Below, piece by piece: positions 18,782-27,783 of a stretch of DNA of 64,000 nucleotides (position 1 is its first letter; every line of letters starts with the position of its first letter). The translations under genes and the position numbers were made by a program. The notes below the pieces were generated by a model. It was not told the DNA's origin, did no database searches, and saw nothing but the letters and a program-made list of their open reading frames with translations. Origin of the DNA: Flectobacillus sp. BAB-3569 (lineage in GTDB: Bacteria > Bacteroidota > Bacteroidia > Cytophagales > Spirosomataceae); the NCBI RefSeq assembly GCF_002270355.1, contig NZ_NJFZ01000022.1, positions 124,001 through 188,000 of the forward strand. The letters run 5' to 3'.

Positions 18782-20215
18782 TCACAAATCTTCCATATTG
18801 CCAGTGCTGTAATATTGGTAAATTTTCTTTTTCAAAAGCCAATCGTATTTGGCGATTTCTGCATTTTGTTGAATCGTGAAAAAGCTATTTTTGACGGATT
18901 CAAAATCCTTTATTTTTACCTCTCCTCGTTGTACCTTTTGTAAGGTAGTGTTAAAATATACCTGCCAAACTTGTAAGGTTTTTTGTGCTGCTTGATATTG
19001 TAAAATAGCAGCCTCCAAATTATTAGTCGACAAGAGTGCTTCTTTATAAATCTCAGCTCGTGCCGAAAGCATCGAGATATGCGCATTTTCGATATTAATG
19101 GCAGCTTGTTGCTGTTGGTATTTTCGAAGACCTCCTGTTATAATAGGCAAATTGATTTGAAAACCTACATACGCACTTGCTAGTTGTTTCCACTGCGAAA
19201 AAAAGGAGGTTGTTTTATAACTGTATGCATAGTTGGGTGAAAGTGCCAAACGTAGTTGCCCTTGCGAATACACAGGAATGGTATCGGTACGAACCAGATA
19301 AGCTTGGTCAACTTCACGGAAAAGGCTTGAAAAAGGCAATGAAACACCTGCAGCCAATGAGATCGTAGGATAGGCACTGGCTTTGACAGCATCATATTGC
19401 AGGGCTACAAGTTTCTGATTGAGTTGCGTTATTTTGGTTGACGGATGCCAGTACGCCATTTTATAAAACAAGTCATATTCCCCCTTTTTTTGACCGATAG
19501 GTCTATCTACAGTAAATGTTTCGTCTTTTATTTCTGCGATTTCGATGCCCAAAGGGTCAGGCAATGCCAAAAGTGTACCAAGATTAATTTGAGCTGTTTT
19601 CAACTCATTTTTATACTTTGTCAATGTAAATTCATCGTTGGCTACTTGAGCTTGCCATTCCAAAACGCTATAAGCTGTGTCGGGGTTGCTGGTATTGGCT
19701 TTTTGAAAAACGGCTAATTGCTCACTCGAAATACCGAGCTGACGTTCAGCACTTTTGACATAAACTTGCTGCAATAATATCTGAAAATAAGCCTGCGTGA
19801 TTTGTATGGCGATGGCAACAGTATTTTTTTGTTCTTGTAAACTCGCTATTTCTTGTTCAACGATACTTTGTTGATGGGAGTTTTTTTTACGACCACCCGC
19901 CCACAATACTTGGTTCATATTGACCCCCATAATATTATTGATAAAGCCATTGGTGGCATATTGATAAGTGGTAGGGTCAAGCGAACGCCCCATAGCCAAC
20001 GTCGGACTAACCGAAAACTGAACGGTAGGGTAGAGGTCGGTTTTGGTGTAAATAGTTTTTTCTAAAGCTAACTCTTGATTGAGTCGAGTTTGCTTGATTT
20101 GAAGGTTATTGTTTTGAGCATGTTGGATACATTGATGAAGATTCCAAACCTTTTGCGCTCGGACAGGCATCAGACTTATTGCTAAAAAAGTCATGATGAA
20201 GAAAAAAGTTTTCAT
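18782..20215 (-). CDS. TolC-family outer-membrane efflux protein
   Basis: 477 residues with a signal peptide (MKTFFFIMTFLAISLMPVRA). The mature start WNLHQCIQHAQNNNLQIKQT is the standard opening of the outer membrane efflux protein (OEP) family. Two long helical repeats follow, with VAIAIQITQAYFQILLQQ and EYDLFYKMAYWHPSTKITQL-type segments. TolC-like proteins form trimeric channels of type I secretion or RND efflux. No inner-membrane pump or adaptor gene is adjacent, so the partner is encoded elsewhere. An 8-T run in this gene (near 19883) does not break the frame, which matters for judging homopolymer errors elsewhere in the window. Confidence 0.9.
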   Translation of the reverse strand: MKTFFFIMTFLAISLMPVRAQKVWNLHQCIQHAQNNNLQIKQTRLNQELALEKTIYTKTDLYPTVQFSVSPTLAMGRSLDPTTYQYATNGFINNIMGVNMNQVLWAGGRKKNSHQQSIVEQEIASLQEQKNTVAIAIQITQAYFQILLQQVYVKSAERQLGISSEQLAVFQKANTSNPDTAYSVLEWQAQVANDEFTLTKYKNELKTAQINLGTLLALPDPLGIEIAEIKDETFTVDRPIGQKKGEYDLFYKMAYWHPSTKITQLNQKLVALQYDAVKASAYPTISLAAGVSLPFSSLFREVDQAYLVRTDTIPVYSQGQLRLALSPNYAYSYKTTSFFSQWKQLASAYVGFQINLPIITGGLRKYQQQQAAINIENAHISMLSARAEIYKEALLSTNNLEAAILQYQAAQKTLQVWQVYFNTTLQKVQRGEVKIKDFESVKNSFFTIQQNAEIAKYDWLLKKKIYQYYSTGNMEDL

Positions 20216-20259
20216 AGGTCAACCAAAATACTGGTGGTTGTTGATGGTTTAATAAAAAA

Positions 20260-20295
20260 GCCACCGACTCAGCACGTATGCCTATCAGTGGCTTC
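20260..20295 (-). terminator. Rho-independent terminator of the small secreted-protein gene
   Basis: AAAAAAGCCAC pairs with GTGGCTT across a loop of about 20 bases; T run on the minus strand. It ends the 20371-20838 transcript upstream of the TolC-like gene. Confidence 0.75.
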
Positions 20296-20370
20296 AGCTA
20301 TCCAATTGATTTTTACGGGTTAAGGAGTTATGGCGGGTAAAATATTTACAAACAACTCCTTATTTAAAAA

Positions 20371-20838
20371 TTATTTATGAATAATCACAGCAGCTGATGG
20401 TGTAATGCCAATATTTGCCAAACCTCCTGTTACTGTCGTAGGGGCTGTCGCCGAAATATATTTTGCTCCAGAGGTATTGTTCAATAAATTAGTTACAACC
20501 GTAGTATTGTTGTTTACATTGTTTCCTAATACTTGTGTATTGCTAACATTAAGATTAGCTACTGTAGGGTTGTTTGACAATGTGTTTACTACTGCAAATG
20601 TATTCAAACGTGCTACGTTACTCGTTGCAGTATTAACTAAACCACTTGTACCTGAAACAACCGTAAGACCCCCGTTTGATGGGCTTGTAAGATTGGCAAC
20701 ATTAGATGTTGCTACAGGAGCATTAAGGTTACCAACAACTGGATTTAATACGCCATTAAGAGTTCCTGTAAGTGCTTGTGCATGAGATGCTACAACAGAA
20801 CCAAATACTAGTGCGGATAAAATAAAAAGCTTTTTCAT
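20371..20838 (-). CDS. Small secreted Asn/Thr/Val-rich repetitive protein, 155 aa
   Basis: Signal peptide (MKKLFILSALVFGSVVASHA) followed by a mature protein of about 135 residues almost devoid of charged and aromatic residues and dominated by N, V, T, L, S and A. A loose repeat of the form V-x-N-L/V-x recurs (VVGNLNAP, TSNVANLT, TSNVARLN, NPTVANLNVSN, NNTTVVTNLLNN). The composition suggests an extended beta-strand or solenoid surface or matrix protein; no family recognised. It has its own terminator, and the 20839-21168 leader is its likely promoter region. The reading is open on this strand only by design of its codons, and the signal peptide supports it being real. Confidence 0.7.
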   Translation of the reverse strand: MKKLFILSALVFGSVVASHAQALTGTLNGVLNPVVGNLNAPVATSNVANLTSPSNGGLTVVSGTSGLVNTATSNVARLNTFAVVNTLSNNPTVANLNVSNTQVLGNNVNNNTTVVTNLLNNTSGAKYISATAPTTVTGGLANIGITPSAAVIIHK

Positions 20839-21168
20839 AATAAAAATGAGTTTTTGTAAATGTGGAATATATGGATTTAGGACAGCTCAACGTAAAATAG
20901 AGACAATACAGAGAAACCCATGCCAATGAAGGCATGCTATCGTTTTTTTAATTGTCTCACAAATGTTGGAATTCAAAAATATATACGGGACAGTTGAAAT
21001 ATTGGATTGCTAGGATTGATATTTTTTAAAAATATATTTGTCTATATTCTTGATTCTGTGGATTATAACAAAAAAATAAGCATTTCTAGAAGAATACACT
21101 TAATTTAGTCATTGATTATATGCGTTATCAATAATTTTTCTACATACATAAACAACAGCTCATTCACA
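20839..21168. other. Divergent intergenic region
   Basis: No gene seen. A small hairpin (CATGCC...GGCATG, 20919-20936) lies about 80 bases upstream of the 20838 start; the rest is AT-rich promoter-type sequence for two divergent genes. Confidence 0.45.
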
Positions 21169-21540
21169 ATGAAAAACCTATTGCCCTGCTCACTACTTTT
21201 GATTACTTCCTTTTTTTTCTCTTGTAAATCAGAAGAAACTGCATTACCTGTAGATCGAACGAATGGTTTAAATACTGTAAAACAGTTAGAAAGACTCACC
21301 AAAGACTTATCTGTTTCCGATTCCATTATTATTTATAACAACAAAAACTCCCAAATATTAAAATTGGGAATATCCAAACCTGTGTATTATGAATATTATA
21401 TGCTCATCAATGGACAAGAAATAGATCTTACTTATGCCCTTGTTACCTCTGTTAGTCCGAAATATGTGGGAAACTTTCGATATACGGAAGTAGTCATTTA
21501 TATCAAAGAGCCTATTCCATATATACCAATTAGAAGGTAA
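21169..21540 (+). CDS. Small lipoprotein, 123 aa
   Basis: The ATG at 21169 is chosen over the upstream frame extension because it gives a clear lipoprotein signal, MKNLLPCSLLLITSFFFSC, with the lipobox Cys at residue 19. The mature part is about 105 residues with a lysine/serine/threonine-rich start and a C-terminal beta-like segment (YVGNFRYTEVVIYIKEPIPY). Family unknown. The small membrane-protein gene follows 68 bases downstream on the same strand, so the two may be co-transcribed. Confidence 0.7.
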   Translation: MKNLLPCSLLLITSFFFSCKSEETALPVDRTNGLNTVKQLERLTKDLSVSDSIIIYNNKNSQILKLGISKPVYYEYYMLINGQEIDLTYALVTSVSPKYVGNFRYTEVVIYIKEPIPYIPIRR

Positions 21541-21608
21541 ATAGAAGTGCCAATCATTTTTCTATCATTACGAATTAAAGGATTATTTTAAACCAAATCA
21601 TAACTATC

Positions 21609-21797
21609 ATGAATACTACACTGAAAAATGCCCTGCTTTTCTTTTCGTTATTAGGTTCAATCGTGTCGATAGGTGTGCTGTTACTTTTTGCAAAGGACTT
21701 TACGCAAATGCAGCTTATTGGCTTGTGTATCACAACCCTTGTTTTTATACTTAATTCTGTAAGCTTTTTAACAAGAAAGAGAGAGAGGCGAGATTGA
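21609..21797 (+). CDS. Small two-helix membrane protein, 62 aa
   Basis: Two hydrophobic segments (ALLFFSLLGSIVSIGVLLLF at about 8-27 and LIGLCITTLVFILNSVSFL at about 36-54) joined by a short polar loop and ended by a basic tail RKRERRD. No family recognised. The ORF is short, but the topology and position behind the lipoprotein gene support it. Confidence 0.5.
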   Translation: MNTTLKNALLFFSLLGSIVSIGVLLLFAKDFTQMQLIGLCITTLVFILNSVSFLTRKRERRD

Positions 21798-21801
21798 TCG
21801 T

Positions 21802-21858
21802 AAAACAGTTTCTAAACTGTTTGAAAAATAAGTCCAAGACTAAGTCTTGAACTAGTAA
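21802..21858. repeat. Two-hairpin intergenic repeat, copy 3
   Basis: AAACAGTTT/AAACTGTTT (21803-21822) followed by CAAGAC-TAA-GTCTTG (21835-21849) and ACTAGTAATG. Same architecture as the copies at 1841, 3538 and 41593; almost the same second hairpin as 41593. Confidence 0.7.
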
Positions 21859-21896
21859 TGTGCAATCTTATTTTAGAGCCTTCATAGACAAAAAAG

Positions 21897-21939
21897 AAAG
21901 CGCCGTAGGTGTAACAAGCTTATGCTACCTACGCGCTTA
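21897..21939. terminator. Bidirectional terminator
   Basis: AAAGCGCCGTAGG pairs with CCTACGCGCTT around an 18-base loop, between the convergent small membrane protein (plus) and ileS (minus). Confidence 0.7.
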
Positions 21940-22006
21940 TTTATTTGAAAAAGTAATTAAGAGTTAAAAATCACTAAACCACTTAATCACCAACTCACTC
22001 AATAAA

Positions 22007-25000
22007 CTAGACTACTACGATTCTCCATTGTAGCACCAATTCTTCCATTTCAACTTCAACTGACTCGCTCAAAGTATTTACTACTTCTAACGAAACCGCT
22101 TGAACCTCTTGTGAGATATATTCTTTGAATGCCAATACCCCTGCCGAAACTTCAGCTTGTGTATCCAACAATTCAATTTTAATCTTGTCAGTTACTTCAA
22201 AACCAGAATCCTTACGGTAGTTTTGAACACGGTTGACAAACTCACGAGCAATACCTTCTTGACGAAGTTCGTCAGTAATTGTAATGTCTAATGCAACTGT
22301 CAACTCATTGTCTTTGGCTGAAAGATAACCTGGAAGGTCTTCTGTCAAAATTTCAACAAGTTCTGGTGTAACTACGATATCGCTACCTGCTGGCGTGTAT
22401 TGATTTTCTTTTTCCAAAACAGCAATATCATCGTTGCTCATAGCCGAAATCAAAGCTGCTACCTCTTTCATGCGTGGACCAAACTTAGGACCTAATGCTT
22501 TGAAGTTAGGTTTTACTTTTTTCGACAATACACCCGATGCGTCATCTAGGTATTCGACCGACTTGATATTTACCTCTGACTTAATCAAATCATCTACGCT
22601 ACGGATTTGCTCACGCGTTTTTTCACTCAATACGGGAATCAAGATTTTCGACAATGGCTGACGAACTTTGATTTTATTAGTTTTACGCAAAGAGTGAATC
22701 AACGAACAAATACGCTGTGCCAAGTCCATCGAAGTTTCAAGATTTTCATCAATCCATTCTGCCTGAACTGTAGGGAAATCTGTTAAGTGTACCGATTCTG
22801 GTGCACCAGCTTGGTTGCTAGTCAAGTTTTTGAATAACCAATCTCCATAGAAAGGAGCGATTGGAGACATCAATTGAGCAACTGTTTTTAAGCAATATGC
22901 CAAGGTTTCATACGCTGATTTTTTATCATCAGTCATATCACCCTTCCAGAAACGTCTTCTTCCCAAACGTACATACCAGTTAGATAAGTGATCACTCACA
23001 AACTCTTGGATAGCACGACCAGCTTTGGTTGGTTCGTAGGTATTGAATGACTCGTCAACTTCTTTCACTAAAGTTTGAAGTTTTGACAAAATCCAGCGGT
23101 CAAGTTCTGTGGCAATGCTCTTATCTAAATTGCCTGTTGGCTGATAGCCGTCCAAATTAGCATACAAAGCAAAGAAGTTGTACGTGTTAGTCAATGTACC
23201 GAAGAACTTGTTACGTACTTCTGTTACACCCGCCAAGTCAAACTTCAAGTTGTCCCAAGGTTGTGCGTTAGTAATCATATACCAACGAGTTGGGTCAGCT
23301 CCGTATTTCTTCAATGTTTCGAATGGGTCGACAGCGTTACCCAAACGTTTTGACATTTTGTTACCGTTTTTATCCAATACCAAACCTGTCGAAACGACGT
23401 TTTTGAATGCTACAGAATCCGAAATCATGGCTGAGATAGCATGAAGGGTAAAGAACCAACCACGAGTTTGGTCAACACCTTCAGAGATAAAATCAGCAGG
23501 GTATGATTTTTCGAAAATATCTTTATTCTCAAATGGATAATGCCATTGTGCAAAAGGCATCGCACCTGAGTCAAACCAAACGTCGATAAGGTCTGTTTCG
23601 CGCGTCATTACCTTACCCGAAGCAGATACCAAATATACTTCATCCACAAACGGACGGTGTAAATCAAGGATATCTTGATCAGCGGCATCTAAGAATGCTT
23701 GGTTTTTCTCTTTTTGTTCTGCATTCAAAGCATCATCTTTCAAGGCGTGTTTTACGGCATTGATTAACTCTTGCGTTGAACCAATACACACTTCTTCGGC
23801 ATCTTCCGAACGCCAGATAGGAAGCGGAGTACCCCAATAACGAGAGCGTGACAAGTTCCAGTCAACCAAGTTTTCGAGCCAGTTACCAAAACGACCTGTA
23901 CCTGTAGATTCAGGTTTCCAGTTAATGGTATTGTTCAAGGCAATCAACTTATCTTTTACGGCAGTAGTACGGATAAACCAAGAGTCAAGTGGATAATACA
24001 AGACTGGTTTGTCGGTACGCCAGCAGTGAGGATAAGGGTGATCAAATTTCTGTACGTTGAATGCTTTGTTTTCAGTTTTCAACTTAATCGCAATACGCTC
24101 ATCTACAGAAAGGTATTTGTCACGGCCTTGTTTTTCACGCTCGATTTCTTTCTCTTCGTCCGAAAGGTAAGCTTCTTTTACTGGCTCGTTTGCAAAGTCA
24201 GTAATTTCAGAGACAAAACGACCTTGACGGTTTACGATAGGAGCTTCTTTTCCATTCTCGTCTTTCACCAAAATGGCAGGTACACCATTTTGCTGAGCCA
24301 CTCTAAAGTCGTCTGCACCAAAAGTTGGAGCTGTGTGAACCACACCTGTACCGTCTTCAGTTGTAACAAAGTCACCTAAGATTACACGGAAAGCAGGAGC
24401 GTCTGGTTGGATATATGGCAACAATTGCTCATATTCGATACCTTCCAAATGCGCACCTTTCAACTCCATAATCACTGTCCAAGGAATCACTTTGTCGCCA
24501 TCTTTGTAAGCTTCAAAGTCAGCGTCTTTTCCTTTTTCGTTGAAATATTTACCTACCAAATCACGAGCTAATACTACGTTTACTGGCAAGTAAGTATATG
24601 GGTTATATGTTTTTACTAAAACGTAATCAATATTTTTTCCAACAGTCAAGGCTGAGTTAGCAGGAAGTGTCCAAGGCGTAGTTGTCCATGCCAAGATATA
24701 GATATTATCGCTATCGGCAGCGTCGAACAAGTATCCTGATTTTCCTGTAAGTTTTACCTTAAACTGCGCTGTCAACGAAGTATCTTTTACTTCACGGTAA
24801 CAACCCGGCTGGTTCAATTCGTGCGAAGACAAACCTGTACCTGCTGCTGGCGAATAAGGCTGAATGGTGTAGCCTTTGTACAACAAACCTTTGTCGTACA
24901 ACTGCTTCAACAAATGCCAAATAGACTCAATATAATCGTTTTTGTAAGTGATATACGGGTCATCAAGGTCTACCCAATAGCCCATTTTCTCGGTAAGGTC

Positions 25001-25396
25001 ATTCCAGAGGTCAGTAAATTTCATTACTGTCTCACGGCATTTTTTGTTGTATTCTTCTACCGAGATTTTTTTACCAATATCATCTTTTGTAATACCTAAT
25101 TCTTTTTCTACCTGAAGTTCTACAGGAAGACCGTGCGTATCCCAACCACCTTTGCGTTTTACCTGCTTGCCTTTGAGGGTTTGGTAGCGACAAAAAATAT
25201 CCTTAATGGCACGTGCCATCACGTGGTGAATACCAGGTGTACCATTGGCCGATGGAGGACCTTCATAGAAAGTAAAAGTAGGTTGCCCTTCACGGATTTC
25301 GACGGATTTTTCGAAAACCTTTTGTTCTTGCCAGAATTGCAAAATTTCATCTGCTACCTGAGCGTAGTCTAGGTTTTTATATTCTTTGAAGTTCAT
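22007..25396 (-). CDS. ileS: Isoleucine-tRNA ligase, eukaryote-like type
   Basis: Charges tRNA-Ile with isoleucine in the cytosol. 1129 residues from ATG 25396 (MNFKEYKNLDYAQVADEILQ); an in-frame ATG 24 bases upstream adds only eight unlike residues. The class I signatures are GTPGIHHVMARA (HIGH equivalent, about residues 52-63) and KMSKR, with the CP1 editing insertion between them and an anticodon-binding domain after the KMSKR box. The KMSKR form and overall layout indicate the eukaryote-like IleRS class, known from other bacteria to be poorly inhibited by mupirocin; resistance here is inferred. Promoter candidate at 25508. Confidence 0.96.
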   Translation of the reverse strand: MNFKEYKNLDYAQVADEILQFWQEQKVFEKSVEIREGQPTFTFYEGPPSANGTPGIHHVMARAIKDIFCRYQTLKGKQVKRKGGWDTHGLPVELQVEKELGITKDDIGKKISVEEYNKKCRETVMKFTDLWNDLTEKMGYWVDLDDPYITYKNDYIESIWHLLKQLYDKGLLYKGYTIQPYSPAAGTGLSSHELNQPGCYREVKDTSLTAQFKVKLTGKSGYLFDAADSDNIYILAWTTTPWTLPANSALTVGKNIDYVLVKTYNPYTYLPVNVVLARDLVGKYFNEKGKDADFEAYKDGDKVIPWTVIMELKGAHLEGIEYEQLLPYIQPDAPAFRVILGDFVTTEDGTGVVHTAPTFGADDFRVAQQNGVPAILVKDENGKEAPIVNRQGRFVSEITDFANEPVKEAYLSDEEKEIEREKQGRDKYLSVDERIAIKLKTENKAFNVQKFDHPYPHCWRTDKPVLYYPLDSWFIRTTAVKDKLIALNNTINWKPESTGTGRFGNWLENLVDWNLSRSRYWGTPLPIWRSEDAEEVCIGSTQELINAVKHALKDDALNAEQKEKNQAFLDAADQDILDLHRPFVDEVYLVSASGKVMTRETDLIDVWFDSGAMPFAQWHYPFENKDIFEKSYPADFISEGVDQTRGWFFTLHAISAMISDSVAFKNVVSTGLVLDKNGNKMSKRLGNAVDPFETLKKYGADPTRWYMITNAQPWDNLKFDLAGVTEVRNKFFGTLTNTYNFFALYANLDGYQPTGNLDKSIATELDRWILSKLQTLVKEVDESFNTYEPTKAGRAIQEFVSDHLSNWYVRLGRRRFWKGDMTDDKKSAYETLAYCLKTVAQLMSPIAPFYGDWLFKNLTSNQAGAPESVHLTDFPTVQAEWIDENLETSMDLAQRICSLIHSLRKTNKIKVRQPLSKILIPVLSEKTREQIRSVDDLIKSEVNIKSVEYLDDASGVLSKKVKPNFKALGPKFGPRMKEVAALISAMSNDDIAVLEKENQYTPAGSDIVVTPELVEILTEDLPGYLSAKDNELTVALDITITDELRQEGIAREFVNRVQNYRKDSGFEVTDKIKIELLDTQAEVSAGVLAFKEYISQEVQAVSLEVVNTLSESVEVEMEELVLQWRIVVV

Positions 25397-25507
25397 TATA
25401 AACTGTTTGCTAAAAAGCACGTTTTGTTACTTGCCAAACTGGAGCGTTGATGAAGTTGTGAAACCCCTTGTATTACTGAAACATAACAACTTGCCCCAAA
25501 ATTCCTG

Positions 25508-25515
25508 CAAAAGTA
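25508..25515 (-). promoter_or_regulatory. -7 box upstream of ileS
   Basis: TACTTTTG on the minus strand matches TAnnTTTG, about 115 bases before the ileS start. Confidence 0.45.
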
Positions 25516-25600
25516 CAAAAACCTTTTTAAAAGGGGAGTCGATACCCTGAAAATAAGTAAAGGAGAAATAAAGGATGTAGCTACCTCCATTCCCCATTAG

Positions 25601-25660
25601 GGTTGTACGAAGGATTTCAAATAATTTCAGATTTGGGATTTCTGATTTCGGACGTAGGAG
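25601..25660. repeat. MITE end fragment
   Basis: GGTTGTACGAAGGATTT followed by GATTTGGGATTTCTGATTTC. The first part matches the outer ends at 14133 and 49299; the second matches, inverted, the flank at 14314-14340. Confidence 0.55.
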
Positions 25661-25695
25661 AACTCAGCATTCTACACTCAAAACTCACAACTAAT

Positions 25696-25732
25696 AAAAA
25701 AGGTGTACCTGATTACAGATACACCTTTTTGC
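25696..25732 (-). terminator. Orphan terminator hairpin
   Basis: AAAAAAGGTGTA pairs with TACACCTTTTT around a 12-base loop, with T runs on both strands, yet both neighbouring genes start rather than end here. Confidence 0.7.
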
Positions 25733-26202
25733 ACAACATTAAAAGATTATTGCCCTTCTAACTCTCCTACTTATGAAATTTTTTTCTACTTATTGAATTT
25801 ACTTCAAGCCCTTAATTTGAAGTAAACTTGGCGGATGCGTAATATCGAATCCTTAACTTTGGTGTGTCATGACCTTATTTTTTTGACTTTAAAAAGCTGC
25901 ACCAATTTAAAATCTATTTGAGAATCACAACGTAATGTTTTTTTAGTGGCTAGGCATCGTTTTCTCTCTAACTTTATTGCCTTATTGTTGATACAAATTT
26001 ATACCTGAAAATCGGGCTTATGATTTGTATTCGATGAACTGTCATAAATGGAAAGTTTTTGGCAAAAAATGGAAGGAATTTGGTAATAATAGTTTTTTCA
26101 GAAACTTGCAAAAGTCATTTTTTAGAGCTTGTTTTTTAACATTTAGCTGTTTTGAATGGTTTAAAAGTCATAATAAATTAGACTTTTAAAATAAATATTG
26201 TG

Positions 26203-26343
26203 ATGAAAATGCGTAAAAAAGCAGATTTGCCTTCAAAAATTTGCGAAACTTGCAAGCGACCTTTTGCATGGCGAAAGAAATGGGAGAAAGTATGGGATGA
26301 GGTAAAATATTGCTCCGACAAATGCCGTAAAACAAAATCATAG
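26203..26343 (+). CDS. DUF2256 zinc-binding mini-protein, 46 aa
   Basis: A very short gene reading MKMRKKADLPSKICETCKRP then FAWRKKWEKVWDEVKYC and CSDKCRKTKS at the end. It has CETC near the front and a second C(x)3C pair (YCSDKC) near the end, with the FAWRKKWEKVWDEV segment between, which is the hallmark of the DUF2256 family of small zinc-ribbon-like proteins. It ends 5 bases before the 5-formyl-THF cyclo-ligase start and is almost certainly co-transcribed. DUF2256 genes are often near photolyase/cryptochrome genes; none is visible here. Biochemical role unknown. Confidence 0.85.
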   Translation: MKMRKKADLPSKICETCKRPFAWRKKWEKVWDEVKYCSDKCRKTKS

Positions 26344-26348
26344 AGCCA

Positions 26349-26936
26349 ATGACCAAAAAGGAATTACGAAAACAATATAAAGAAAAACGCAATAGCCTTT
26401 CTGAATCTGAATATCAACAGCGCTGTGAGCGAATTGTGGAGAGAGTTATCGAAAACTTCGATTTTTCGACAATACATTATTTGCATCTCTTTTTGCCAAT
26501 TCGCATTCAGAAAGAAATAGATACCTTTCCGCTGATTGAGCAGCTTCAGTTAAAATATCCACAATTGCGATTGGTAGTACCGAGGGTTGTGCCTAACTCT
26601 TTTGAGATGGGACACTACTTGTACGATGTCGCAACAATCACCTTGAGTGAGTGGGGTATTCCAGAGCCTATGCCTGATTCCTCACAAAAGGTATCGCCTC
26701 AAAAGATTGATACGGTTTTGTTACCCTTATTGGTTTTTGATGAAAAAGGAAATAGAGTAGGTTATGGCAAAGGATTTTATGATAGATTTCTGACAGAATG
26801 TCGACCAGAAGTACAAAAAATAGGCTTGTGTCTTGAAGAAGCAGTGCCATTGATAGAGGAAGTAGGCGAATGGGACATTCCGCTCGATTTTTGTGTGAGT
26901 CCACAAAGATGTTATGAATTTGGAGTAAAAAACTGA
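26349..26936 (+). CDS. 5-formyltetrahydrofolate cyclo-ligase
   Basis: Converts 5-formyl-THF to 5,10-methenyl-THF with ATP, recycling a folate storage form. 195 residues, typical for the family. The N-terminus MTKKELRKQYKEKRNSLSE is the classical opening with the basic substrate-binding patch; the C-terminal signature is VLLPLLVFDEKGNRVGYGKG followed by FYDRFL. It is the second gene of a pair with the DUF2256 mini-gene. The link between the two is positional only. Identification is firm. Confidence 0.95.
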   Translation: MTKKELRKQYKEKRNSLSESEYQQRCERIVERVIENFDFSTIHYLHLFLPIRIQKEIDTFPLIEQLQLKYPQLRLVVPRVVPNSFEMGHYLYDVATITLSEWGIPEPMPDSSQKVSPQKIDTVLLPLLVFDEKGNRVGYGKGFYDRFLTECRPEVQKIGLCLEEAVPLIEEVGEWDIPLDFCVSPQRCYEFGVKN

Positions 26937-27148
26937 AAAAGAACCCTTTGGGAACAGTATAGCATAGTATTTTATTAAAATATTAGGAATATATTATTCA
27001 AACTAAAGAAATTTCTTTTCTCTTCGGAGATTATGGAGTAATTTTGCGGACTTTTTGACGGGTCGCAACGTAGTGAAAATCAGAAAATTACTAACGATTT
27101 GTCAAAAACTTGTAGAAAAAGCCCTATTTGACACTTAAAAAGTATGGA

Positions 27149-27670
27149 ATGATGCGTTTATCAAAGTATGCAAAAATAGGTTGGTGTGTGGTGCTATGCT
27201 GGGGTATTTCTCAGGCAGTTTTGGGACAGACAGAATTTCCCAAGCCAAAGTATATCGCAGTGGAGCGCAATTTTTGGGGTATGAAATATATCTACGAAAG
27301 GCAGACTATCGAAAACCCATTGGCATTACAAATTCCATTACTACAAATGCAAGACCCTGAAGTAAGCAGCAGGTTCTTGAAGTTTAAGAGTCAACGAAAA
27401 GCCATGCAATGGGTCAATATTGCATCAGCAGGGGTTTCGCTTTATACAATTTTTAATCGAGATAAGGTTTCAAATAATTTTTACTGGACTTCGCTAGGCA
27501 GTGCTTTGGTGATTACCACTTATTTGAATTTTCGCTCGACTGTCCATTTGTCGAAGTCTATTGCCCGATACAATCAGTTGCAATTGCAGCAAAGTCGAAT
27601 TGGGTTGAGTATAAATCAAACATCTGATCAAACGCCAGTCATTGGCTTAGGTTGGAAACAGACTTTTTAA
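27149..27670 (+). CDS. Secreted or membrane-associated hypothetical protein, about 173 aa
   Basis: The ATG at 27149 (MMRLSKYAKIGWCVVLCWGI) is preferred to the upstream TTG because it leads into a signal peptide ending near VLGQ. A middle segment, MQWVNIASAGVSLYTIF and WTSLGSALVITTYLNF, is hydrophobic enough for one or two membrane passes; the rest is polar. No family recognised. It precedes asd by 113 bases on the same strand without an intervening terminator, so read-through is possible. Confidence 0.6.
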   Translation: MMRLSKYAKIGWCVVLCWGISQAVLGQTEFPKPKYIAVERNFWGMKYIYERQTIENPLALQIPLLQMQDPEVSSRFLKFKSQRKAMQWVNIASAGVSLYTIFNRDKVSNNFYWTSLGSALVITTYLNFRSTVHLSKSIARYNQLQLQQSRIGLSINQTSDQTPVIGLGWKQTF

Positions 27671-27783
27671 GTAATGAGTTAGCTGTCGCTAACTTAAATT
27701 TTCGGCTGTTAAATGCTTGTTTTAATTTGATTAACTAAAGCATACAGCGTTTTTTCACTATAACCAAAAAAGTACTTAAAACA

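Larger units (their letters stand above)
25397..26202. other. Long gene-free region between divergent genes
   Basis: About 800 bases with no supported coding region. It contains the ileS promoter candidate, a MITE-type end (25601-25660), and an orphan terminator (25696-25732). 25740-26200 could hold a minus-strand noncoding RNA; I cannot name one. Confidence 0.5.

Noticed and set aside
25397-25520. T-box leader of ileS
   Set aside because: No specifier loop or T-box sequence (TGGNACCGCG-like) is visible; a plain promoter fits.
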